Part shown: piece by piece, positions 1 to 9,857 of the stretch
Layout: the number at the start of each line of letters is the position of its first letter
How positions within the stretch are numbered: position 1 is the first letter of the stretch
Notes under the pieces: generated by a model
The model's database searches: none
Seen by the model: the letters and a program-made list of their open reading frames with translations, nothing else
Told to the model about the DNA's origin: nothing
Program-made: the position numbers and the translations under genes
From: Sporobolomyces roseus
Lineage: Eukaryota > Basidiomycota > Microbotryomycetes > Sporidiobolales > Sporidiobolaceae
Assembly: GCA_016617785.1 (NCBI GenBank)
Contig: JADILM010000004.1
Location: 372,001-436,000 of the forward strand
Direction of reading: 5' to 3'
DNA: 64,000 nt

Positions 1-651
1 TCCCAACGTTCCTCCTCTGTATGGCTCTCAAGGTATTCCCGACAATCTCTTATATGCTCCTCCGAGACAACGCTAACATCAATAACCTGCTCTAGAATGG
101 TCAACCCCTCTTCCGACGAGACACTCTCGCAATGGTTGCGATCGGAGGAGCCGCTTTCAGTGCCAACTTCTTCTCAAGCCGAGCGTTCCCGAATGCCCCT
201 GCAACTGTATCAGCTTTCGGAGCTTTCGTCGTCGGTGTTCTCGGAAATCTCTGGTCTAAAGCAACTCGAGAATCAGCTTTCGTTGTCATGATCGTCGGGT
301 GAGCACCCAGTTTCTCTCAAACTTCAGAAGATGTCTCGCTGATGATCATTCTGCCCATAGTATTTTCGTCCAGCTCCCTTCCGGTCTCGCCAACGGAGGT
401 CTGCTCGCCTCTGCTCTCGAGAGCGCCAACGGAAATACGAACGCCTTCAGCTCCTCCGTTAGTGCCGCTGCGGGTATCGTTCGAACGGTCGTAGGAATGG
501 CTGTAGGGCTGTTCACGAGTGCTGCTCGTGAGTCTGACACACTTACCTTTTCGTTCGGACTTGACAACTAACTATTGTAACCCCTCTCGCAGTCGTCAAT
601 CTTGTTTCTCGCCGTGGAGTCCGACGAGGAGCTAATCTCGCCACTTTTTAA
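1..651 (+). CDS. ThrE/Prm10-like (DUF1212) membrane protein, C-terminal part
   Basis: Partial gene, cut by the left edge. Exons read as 1-32, 96-298, 361-527 and 593-651 (stop TAA), with introns having GT/AG ends and CTAAC or CTGAT branch-like sites. The joined protein is hydrophobic and small-residue rich. It runs through a Gly/Ala-rich helix (GGAAFSANFF), then VQLPSGLANGG, and ends in a helix followed by a basic tail (VSRRGVRRGANLATF). The VQ(L/V)PSG motif and this end fit the C-terminal half of the ThrE / pheromone-regulated Prm10 family of polytopic putative transporters. The substrate cannot be inferred. The N-terminal half lies outside the window. Family assignment is from recalled motifs, not a search. 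Confidence 0.72.
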
Positions 652-1182
652 CGACCTTACTCTCTAACGATTAATCACCAAATCAGTATTCGTTCTGTTG
701 TCAACCTTCAACTTTCACTAATTCGTTCTCAATGTGTTTCTATCCCATTCGCAAATCGTCTTCCCTGTTCGCAAACCTTACATATATATCATAGCTGTTC
801 TAGAAGAAGGGGCCAGTTTAGAAGGAGTAGAATTCAATCATAAAATAGAGCTGAGCAACGTCAAGTCGATAGACACTACCATCACTCTTCTCGTCCTGTT
901 GAGAGGCTGAGACCAAACGAGAGAGAGATAGAACGTTTACTGCTATGACACAAAGATAAAGCTTTTCGAATTACGAAAGTGAAAACCGGTACGGCAGCGA
1001 CTGATGAAGGCAAGCGGTATATGCAAGAGGTAAGGAGGTAAGGATGGTATATAAGATTAGATAGGTCAAGGAAGGAAGGAAGGAGAGCGGGAGGGAGCGG
1101 GAGGGCGGGGGGAGGAAAGAGACGAGGAAAGAAGAGAGGTCTTAACCGTGACCGGTGTTTGCTGGACAAGCGATCGAGGGCA
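652..1182. other. Convergent intergenic region between ThrE-like gene and GUT1
   Basis: About 530 bp between the TAA of the left gene and the TGA of glycerol kinase, which face each other. It should hold both 3' UTRs and both termination regions. AT-rich stretches such as tacatatatatcatag near 780 could serve in 3' processing. A strongly purine-rich tract runs from about 1065 to 1137. The open frame on the minus strand here is only read-through past the GUT1 stop. No separate gene was seen. Confidence 0.6.
1089..1112 (+). repeat. G-run cluster, canonical G-quadruplex motif
   Basis: Five runs of three or more G separated by 1-3 bases: at 1089-1091, 1093-1095, 1099-1101, 1103-1105 and 1107-1112. 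This satisfies the standard four-run G-quadruplex pattern. It sits about 70 bp past the GUT1 stop codon. The G-rich strand is the GUT1 template strand, so the transcript would be C-rich here. A role in pausing or termination is only an inference. Confidence 0.6.
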
Positions 1183-4032
1183 TCAGTCAGAATCTTCTTC
1201 CTCCGGAGGTTGATGTTGAGGTGGAGTTTCCTCACTTTGCCATCCACGTGCTCGGTCGACAGCTCGCTGCCATCCAGCATATTTCCATTCTGTTTCATCA
1301 ACATGGCCAAGTCAGTGAAGGACACCTCGTCAACAGGTCTGAGGTAGACTTACCTCGCTCTTCTTCTGTCAATTGAGGTTCGAAAACGGTAACATCGAGA
1401 CGATTGACCTTTTTCAGGGTGTCAGGTTCGGTCAAATCCCAACCGAACAACCCAAGAGCAGCACCAGCGAGCATGGCAGCACCGAGAGCAGTCGATCTAT
1501 TCGTAGCGAGAACTAGGTCAGCTCATGGATCAGTGAAAAGGGAAGTAGAGAGGGGGGGAAACTTGCTCTCTCATCGTCGGTCTCCAAACTTCGATACCGA
1601 GAATATCAGCTTGAAGCTGCATCGTGATATCACTACCAGTCATACCACCATCGACCTTCAGCACTTGAAGTCCAGGTGGAGCGTCATCTTCGCCGAGGTG
1701 AGTTTCTCCAGCTTTGTTTCCACCATTCTTGCCGGAGAGAGCCGTGTCCTTCGCCATGGCGTCGAGAATCGCTCGAGTTTGGAAACACGTTGCTTCGAGA
1801 GTAGCACGAGCAATGTGTTGTCGAGTAGTGTAGGTTGTTAGACCAATGATCATTCCGCTGTGAATTGATGAAAGAGATCAGATTCGGAGATCACAGAGAC
1901 TGAAAGAATGCGACAACTCACGTAGCTCTCATATCCCAGTAAGGAGCAAAGAGACCACCGAAACCAGTAACGAAATATACTCCTCCCGTATCAGGAACTT
2001 CTTCTGCCATTTCTCCCGCTTCCCGAGGATTATCGATCAATCCCAAGTTGTCTCGAAGCCTGTACCATAATCCTTCAGCTCAACGTTTGAGTCAAATGGT
2101 GAAGTGAAAGAGAAGCGTACCACTGTACTGAACTACCTCCAACAGCCATCGATCCTTCGAGAGCGTAATGAAGAGGTTTGTCCGCTCCCATCTTGTATCC
2201 GACGGTAGTAACGAGACCATGAGTGGATTGGACAATATCGGTACCCGTGTTGTAAAGCATGAAGCATCCAGTACCTGCGAAAACGTGATTCTTACTCAGC
2301 TCAAACTCTTAAAGTGAGGAGAATAGCAGATTTCGAACTCACCATAAGTTTGTTTCGCATCTCCCTTTTTTAAACACTTGTTCCCGACCAACGCAGCTTG
2401 TTGATCTCCAATCAATCCAGCGATTGGGATTCCCTCGAGTAAATGACCCTCTTTGAAAGTTCCATACACTTCTGAATTACTGACGATTTTGGGTAACGAT
2501 TCCATAGGGACGTTGAAGAAGTCGCAGAGTTCGGTGGACCAGGTTTGTTTGTTGATGTCGTATAAGAGAGTTCGACACGCGTTCGTAACATCCGTAACGT
2601 GAAGTGCTCCTCCAGTGAATTCCTGTTCTCAAAAGCGAAGTTATTAATAAGAATCTTAAGGGAGGGAAGCGAGAGAACGTACGTGTACGAGCCAACTTTC
2701 GACAGTACCGATCTTGAGTCGACCTTGTATTCTCGCTTGTTTCACTTCGTCACATTCGTTGATGAGCCAATCCCATTTCGTAGCAGAGAAGTAATTCCTG
2801 TAGAGTCGCGACTTCAGCAATCAGCTACACCAGAGTAGGTGGAATAGCGAGAAGTGAGAATCGTACGAGAGAGGCAATCCAGTTAACCGCCTGATTCCTT
2901 CTTCTCCGACTACTTCTCCTTGAGGCGTATTGAAAGATCGTTCTTCAGCTCGTGCTCGAAGAGTTCGAACGTTCGCGGCGTTACGTGCATCAGGCCAAGC
3001 GACTGCGACAGGGACAGGTTCTTGTCAGTAAAGAGAACTTTCGGCAAAGATCTGCTCTCAAGTCCTCGTCGTTTCTCTGATCCGTTCGTATTCCCTCGAT
3101 AACTAATCGGTTCACCTCTCGAGCACATCACCGCCTATCGATATTTATGAAAGAGACGAGAAAGGGAAAGAGGGACTTTTGGACTCACTTGCATTATGTA
3201 AAGGTTTCCCAGTATGTCTGTCCCAAACCAGCGTTGTTTCCCTCTGAGTCGCGATTCCAACTCCTTTCAACTGATCCTTCTTGTGTCCCGCCGCATAGAA
3301 CTGTTCGAGACAGGATTGAATACATTTATCGATTTCAACGGCGTAGGTCGATGGATCGTGTTCATGCCAACCAGGTTCGGGGTGGACTGCAGACACTCTA
3401 TCGTCAGCTCTGAGCTAGGTAAGAATGAGGAAGTGGTATTGAAGGGATCAAGAGATAGGAGATGAAAAATTGACGAGTGGGGGAGGGGGGAACGAGGAAT
3501 AGCGAAAAAAAGTTTTGGAAAAGGTGCAAGAGAAGGGAAAGGACTCACTCTGATTGAATTCTATTTGGTGGCTAGCCACTACATCCGCCCATTGATCAAA
3601 GATGTAGAAACGACAACTTGTAGTACCGCAATCGATTGAACTGTGGAGAAATCAGAAAAATTGACAAGTGTCAGTTTCTATCAGCGGAAGCTTGAGGGTA
3701 GCTCGTAGGACCCTTGTTACGCCTTCTCTGACTTGTTCACCTTGTTCTGATCCTAATGATAACCTTCTGATGCCACCCGAGGTGTTCTTTCGAGAGTGGA
3801 GGTCCACGAGAGCTGCCTCCAAGAGAGAGAGAGAGTATGAGAGAGAGACTGACCCGATGAATTCAGTTTCCTGTTCCGCTACTGCTTCTCTATCCGGTGC
3901 ACTTGAAGGTGTTTGACCCATCTCGCCCAACGAAGGTCGAGCAGGGATGTCTGGTTTGTTGCCAGTATCTCCGGGACCCAAAGAGAGGTCGGGAGTCAAC
4001 GATAGCTTGTGTAAGTGTAGTTCTTTCTCCAT
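1183..4032 (-). CDS. GUT1: Glycerol kinase
   Basis: ATP-dependent glycerol kinase of the FGGY family, which makes glycerol-3-phosphate from glycerol. The N-terminal nucleotide-binding motif reads [18 protein letters not shown] across a 213-nt intron (3641-3853). Further on come [50 protein letters not shown] and GGSSVQW. The C-terminus has [12 protein letters not shown] and [16 protein letters not shown], then an acidic tail ending at the TGA in 1183-1185. The last exon is 1183-1289, preceded by an intron ending cag. The gene has about ten short introns. The first in-frame ATG is at 4032, giving MEKELHLHK, but the frame stays open upstream through a presequence-like stretch without any AUG (see findings). 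Identity is secure; the N-terminus and some middle splice sites are not. Confidence 0.9.
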
Positions 4033-5603
4033 TCGAGTCTTGATCTTGTAGGTATACTTCTTGGGAGGTTCCTTCTTGAGTAGAGTCGAAGTGGTAGAGA
4101 ATCCAAGTCGGCTGAAGAAGTGAGCAGGAGGGGAAGTAGTAGTAGTGAAGAGCTTGGAGAGGGGAAGCTGTCGACAGCGAAGGGCAGCCGTAGTGGAAAC
4201 AATCAGCTGGTGAACTGAAAGAGGAGAAAAGAGGTGGAGTGGAAAAAGGAGGAGGTCCACTTACCGAAACTTGGAGGTTTTTGAGGATGATGTAAATTTA
4301 TCAAAACTTTCTGATTCCTTGTCTAGCTCTAGAGGTCGTCGTTGAGGATAATATGTAGTAGAGAAAAGGAAAGCGCGAAGGTGAGAGGAGAAAGCGAGGA
4401 GAGAGAGAGCATGGGAAAAACCCTTCGTCGAAAAAAAAGCTGCGACTCGTCGTGGGGGATTTCGAGCTGCCTCTTGTCCACCTCTGTCCCCTTTGTTGTC
4501 GCACCTTTCTACCTATCCACTCAGCCGACGCAAGAAGTGTCGAACGCGCCAGAGCGACAGCTTTCAATCCGCGGAAAGCATCTCGAGATTCTCGCAATTT
4601 TCGATAATCTTCGTTTTGTCTCGCTTGGATGACCGTCGAACTTTTGCGGCCTTATTGTGTTCGCTGGGAAGAGTCATAGATTGGCTCGAAGTGTTGTCCT
4701 ACGATTGACGACGGTCAGGGGGAGACGAGCCTGCTTAGTAGCTTTGTCGCATGCGAAGGTCGCCATTTGAATGGCCTATAGCTCCTGTTCTTTGCCTAGT
4801 AAGCCCTCCTTGCAGTTGACATGCTCTCTTCTCGTGCAGGGTGAGCACCCTTGTTGACTCAGACGATCAGAAACACGAAGTAACAACAGACATAGTCGAC
4901 TTGCTTTTCAAAGTGAGCTTTTCGACGACTCTTGTTTTCTGACAGACCAGGTTTCGCTCAACCCCCTTGCTGATTACGAGAGAATATCTCTGCGTCTTGC
5001 TACAAGAGGTGAGCTTAAGAACGGGCACGACCAACACAGCTTACGGGGAAAAGTCGATCCTGTGCGAAGAAAGCGATTAGAAGCTGAAACCGGTCGGCAT
5101 TGCTTTGCACGACGGGCTGAAACTCACACAGGTGATCAGGATCTCTGATGGATGTTGTGAGACCGGCAGACCCCTCGGTAGGCGCAAGAATCTGCTTGCA
5201 GTCCTTCGCAAGCGTTCAACTTGGAAATGGGACCTGGCGATGCTCGATTTGAGCGATGTCGACCCCCCGATGAGAGAGGAGAGAAAGCTACAGAATTGAC
5301 AAGGCTGTAGCGGGCTTCGCTGAGCGGGATATCGATTCTGAAGGTGAGCATCCCTTGCGAAATCAGCGAGCGGAAAGGGTTTTTTTTCCAACAATTCACT
5401 CCTTTTGCAGCCCATCTCGCCATACCACCTCTACAGCTATCCTCAGATACCCGGCACGTCAAAACACTACCTCGCTGGACTCTCCTCAATCAAAGAGACA
5501 GCCTCATCAATCCCCACTTCTCGCCCTCTCTCCTCTCCCTTCACAACCCTTCTAGCCCAGTATAAATAATCTAGACGAAGCAATCAAACTGCTTCGATCT
5601 ACC
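4033..5603. promoter_or_regulatory. Divergent promoter region, GUT1 / JmjC gene
   Basis: About 1.57 kb between divergently transcribed genes, the longest gene-free stretch here. The GUT1 side holds a likely 5' UTR intron on the minus strand (donor gtaagtgg near 4265, acceptor ctctttcag near 4217). It also holds a short upstream ORF of about 27 codons starting near 4412 and ending before that intron. The JmjC side ends in a CT-rich tract (about 5510-5550) and a TATA box. Small ORFs between 4340 and 5560 lack codon bias, family motifs or sensible splice structure, so I do not call a gene. No tRNA was seen. Confidence 0.5.
5561..5568 (+). promoter_or_regulatory. TATA box of the JmjC gene
   Basis: A consensus TATAAATA lies 36 bp upstream of the ATG at 5604, directly after a CT-rich tract. 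This is a common fungal core-promoter layout. The short spacing to the ATG implies a very short 5' UTR or a start further upstream. Confidence 0.5.
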
Positions 5604-8600
5604 ATGGAGGCGGTCGAGTCTTCGAACGCTACCAACGGTCAGAAAGATCTAGCACAGCAGGAAATCTTGAAGATTAAACAAGAGACGGCAGACAACGCGG
5701 GAAGCTCGAGAGGGAGACAGAGCGGAAGTAAGACGGTCACAGAACCTGGGAGAGGTATCAGAACAACAAAGGAGGTTGGTGGAAGGAACATGGTTCACTC
5801 GATCAACAGGACTTTATCCGAAGCAGCAGCAGTTCACGCAGGACAAGGGAAACCTATCAGTGGCTTGACCAGTCTTAAGAGTCAACCTGTACCTCCAGTA
5901 CCACAAGCTTACGACAAATTCGTTCAACCTTTCGCTTTACCTCCCCCTTCTCCAGTTCCTTCCCCTTTACCAACTGCTCCACACAAGACCTCTCAAGCAG
6001 ACCCTATAGCTCTCGTAGCCCCTACACCCGCACTTGTCAAGCCGCACATCTTCCCACGAGAGTCACTCCCTCCTTCTGCCTCCGCTTCAACCCATTCTCT
6101 CCCTACCGCTAACACCTCGGCCTTCACTGCCTCCACACCTCTCTCTACTTTCGGTCGATCTTCAAGCCAGCTTCCCGACCGCCGACTCACCTCAATGGCT
6201 CCATTCCCTTCTTCTAAACTCGACTCGAATCCAGTTCCTCCCACTCGTACTTCCGCTTCTCCACACCCTTTCCCCTCTCGCCGTTCAACCTCCGAGGAGT
6301 CTCGAGGTAGTCAACTCGGCTCAATGTCGATTGCAGAAATGTTGAATGGTACAAGTAGGGATGGATCAGAGGGAATTGAACGAACTCGATTGGGATCATT
6401 TCCAGAAGAGTCGAGTTTCCGACGAGGGACAGCGGGATCAGATAGTGAAGATTCGGATGAAATCGTTTTGGTCTCCACATCAACCCATATCTCTCCTCCA
6501 AGAAAAAAACAACGTCTCTCTTCCTCCCCTCCGACTCGCTCGAAATACTCAGCTTCACCACATCCAATTCGATCGCAACTTTCTCCGCGACGATCACTCT
6601 CAGTCGAAATGGAAGTGGATAGGTCGAGGGAATCTTCTGAGAGTAGTGAATTATCGACGTTGGACACGATCGAGAGGAAAAGTTCGGAGAGTACGGCTGC
6701 GGATGAGGATGGGGATGAGGCTATGAGTGATGGATTCGAAGAAGAGATTAGTGAGGTGAAGAAGGGGAAGAGGAGAGCGAATAGTATTGAGCGAGGAGGA
6801 AATCGTGAGTATCTCGAGTTTGTCAGCCAAGACTCGATCAGACGTGTGCTGACCGGATTTGGAATGCTCACAGCTCCGCCGATCACTGCTCGAAATCGCG
6901 CTGAGGACGTTTCAGCATCCTCAGAATCGGAGGAGGAGACGCTTCAGCAAGTGGTCCGCGACGATCCAAAAGTTCAAGAAGCTTCGGCTCGACCTGCTTC
7001 GCGCTCTCATTCACCAGCACCGATCAAACCACGAAAGAAGTCAGAGAAAAAGACGGGTCAGAGTCACGCAGATCTGCTTTTGCTGAAAGCGCTCAATCTT
7101 CGTTCGTGTCTTCCCTTTCTCCTGAATGCTGATGAGTTCACGCGATACATGCCACAGCTCCGGAATGGTTCATGCAGATCACCCAGTGTAGCACAGCCGT
7201 TACATCTGCGAAAAAGAAGACAATCGAAGCGAATCTGATCAGCAACCCAATCTCTCGAAAACCATGCAAACCGTGTCGTACTCGGAGGACCGGATACACC
7301 TGCACCTTCCGCAACTTCCGCGCCTTCCGCAAACTCGAGGATGGAACCTTCGATCTCAACCCTCGATTCTTTCACACCCCTCAAGATACGATTCCCGACT
7401 TTCCCTCCGGTCTCGACTTCAACGTTCCTTTCACCAAGTCGCACGCTTCATTACTCAAGACCGTCGCCGCTGATAAGCTCTCGCCGACTATGAGAAAGGA
7501 GTACGAGCACGCATCTCAAGAGGGAGTCGTCCGAATCAGTCGGGAATTAGGAACGATCAACAATTGCGACACTTGTCTTCACGTCATCCTGTGTGGGAGT
7601 TGGTTGTGTGGATCGTGCGGAGACGAGATCTGCTTCGACTGTCATTCGGTGTTGGAAGGGATCGAGAGAAAGGGAAAAGGAGAAACAGTATCTGAAGTCG
7701 ACAACCTTTCCAGGACGACTCTCAAGAAACTCTCAACCTGCCAACCCAAACAAGATCATGGTCTCTCAGACTTTGTACCTCTGACGAGAATGGATGTCAG
7801 CGAGTTGGAACGAACGGTGAAAGACATGGAGGATTGGAAGGAGAATCATTCGATGCAACCTCCGAAACGACTCCCGCAAGAATGGATCGATCAGTACTCT
7901 TATCAACCTGAATCATCTGAGAACTCTCATCCTTACCTCCGACTTCCTTCGACTTTACTTCCAAATTCGAGAACCCAATTCGACGCCCCTCCTTCCCCTT
8001 CTCCGACCGCAGTACAAGACTCCTTCCTTGATGAACTAGACGACTTCGACTCAAAGCCATCTCCCCCATACCTTCCTGACAATATTGACTCGTTCGAGCT
8101 ATTCCAATCCATCTGGGCTAGAGGCGAAGCATTAGTCGTCGATCTGTCGATTTCTCATCAATCGGAACTACCTTGGGATCCGGCATTCTTCATCGAACGA
8201 TTTGGAAATGAGCGAGTCACGATTGCGAGCAACATTCCTGGTTGTGCGGATAGGACGAGTACGGTTGGGGAATTCTTCGAGAAGTTTGGGACGAAAGGAG
8301 AGTTCAAGAAGAGTGAAAAGATTAAGGTGAGCAAAACCTCCACTTCCTGTCACTCTGTGAACCAGTCCTCTCCGGACAGAGTAGCAGACGCTGACTCTTT
8401 CGCTTTCTGATCAACAGGATTGGCCTCCGTCGACCGATTTCCGCAAAACCTTCCCTGTTCTCTGGAAAGACGTAAGCTTCACCAAATCTCCTACTTCCAT
8501 CCTTCTCAAGCTCACTCAACTTCCGCGATCGCTTAGTTCATGTCGATCCTACCCGTCGGTTCCGTCACTCGTCGCGATGGTGTCTTGAATATCAGCACTC

Positions 8601-9685
8601 ACACCCCTAAAAACGCCAATCCACCTGATCTCGGTCCAAAAGGCTACTTCAGTGAGATCAGTGATGATAGGGAAGATGGTCAGGGGAGTACGAAATTGCA
8701 CAGTAAGCTCAACTTTAGCTTTCTGTTCGATCCTTCGTTTGCACTGCTGACATTATCTCATCGATTGTAGTGGTTCGTTCTACTGCATCCTCGCCGCTAA
8801 CCACACATCCAAGCAATACTGACGAGCTTCTCTGTACTTTCTGAAACTTTCAACAGGATGTCGCAGACGGTAAGGGTCTTTTCCTGATCATCATTCACTG
8901 CTGCTCTCACTGACTTTTTCGCTTCGTCTCTAGCCGTCAACGTTCTACTCTGGTCCTCTTACGGTCCTCAGAATGAGCGAGGTATCGCTGTATGGGATCT
9001 TTACCGTGCGGAAGATGCAGACAAGGTGAGTTTCTCGTTGTTCACTTCGGTCCGTCTTGACCAAGTGAACTGACTCGCTGTTACTCTAGATTCGTGAGTT
9101 CCTCTACGAACGTATCGCCGACTTGTACGAAGGTGGAGACGTCGCGAAAGCAAGGATGAATCACGATGAGTATGTCACTCGCCTACTTTCTCACCGTTCC
9201 AGAAGCTCATCTTCCTCGTGTTGTCACAGCCCGATTCATACTCAACGCTTCTTCCTCGATCGAAAGCTTCGCAAAGAGTTGTGGGAGAAGAAGGGAGTGA
9301 AATCTTGGAGGATTCATCAACATCCTGGTCAAGTCGTCTTCATTCCTGCAGGGTGAGTAAGATGTCGCTTCATCTGACTCGGCACGCGAGGGCTGATATC
9401 GTGTCTCTGAACCACAGCTGCGCCCATCAAGTTTGTAACTACTCTGATTGCATCAAGATTGCGAGTGATTTCGTTTCTATCGAGAACGTTGGAAGATGCT
9501 GGAAAGGTAAGCTCTGCGCTCTTCGCAGTGTGGGATCCCTGCTGACGAGCGTAGTCTCTACAGTGACCGACGAGTTCCGTCAACAAACGAAGGAAGAGAA
9601 GCTTTGGAGGAGTGACGTTCTCGGACTCAAGAGTCAGCTCCTGTGGGCTTGGAAATCTGCCGAGAGGTTCAATCAGAAGGAATGA
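5604..9685 (+). CDS. KDM3/JMJD1-type JmjC histone demethylase
   Basis: Likely nuclear Fe(II)/2-oxoglutarate histone demethylase; the KDM3 family acts on H3K9me1/2. Exons: 5604-7101, 7158-8326, 8418-8471, 8537-8702, 8771-8772, 8857-8869, 8934-9025, 9090-9169, 9230-9352, 9418-9506, 9564-9685. They total 3408 nt, or 1135 codons plus stop. The first ~500 residues are Ser/Pro-rich and disordered. A Cys-rich zinc-binding region follows (KPCKPCRTRRTGYTCTF, then CDTCLHVILCGSWLCGSCG and CFDCH). The JmjC domain carries the iron ligands in LHMDVADAVN (His and Asp) and GCAHQVCN (second His). It also has the family signatures DPIHTQRFFLDRKLRKELW, FIPAG and ASDFVSIENV. Exon 5 is only 2 nt (see findings). 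No close alternative to the family assignment. Confidence 0.9.
8771..8772 (+). other. 2-nt micro-exon within the JmjC gene
   Basis: The two bases TG lie between intron 8703-8770 (donor gtaagc, branch CTGAC, acceptor tgtag) and intron 8773-8856 (donor gttcgt, branch CTGAC, acceptor caacag). Joined to the last A of exon 4 (8702) they make ATG, the Met between catalytic His and Asp. Without them the reading frame does not close: the remaining ten exons sum to 3406 nt. Support is from frame and splice motifs only; no transcript data are available. Confidence 0.75.
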
Positions 9686-9857
9686 GGGGTCTCGTCTGTG
9701 TGTTGTTGTCTTTACAATCAGTAGATCCGTTTCTGTCAATTTTCAGATTTCAACTTCAAAAAAGCGAGATGTCATTTCTTTGTCTTTTCACCTTCATCTC
9801 ACTCTTACCCTATACGACTCTCTCACGCTCGTCCAAACACTCTACGCGTCGCCTTGA

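Noticed and set aside
882..1182. Continuation of the minus-strand frame past the glycerol kinase end
   Set aside because: Belongs to a different frame from the spliced C-terminus, which ends naturally with a TGA at 1183 after the expected terminal helix.
4340..5560. Several 60-120 codon open frames in the GUT1/JmjC spacer
   Set aside because: On both strands, overlapping, without family motifs or plausible splice structure. The region reads as promoter and UTR.
6311..6886. 191-codon minus-strand open frame inside the JmjC gene
   Set aside because: Shadow of the low-complexity N-terminal exon of the JmjC gene on the other strand; no ATG context or domain.
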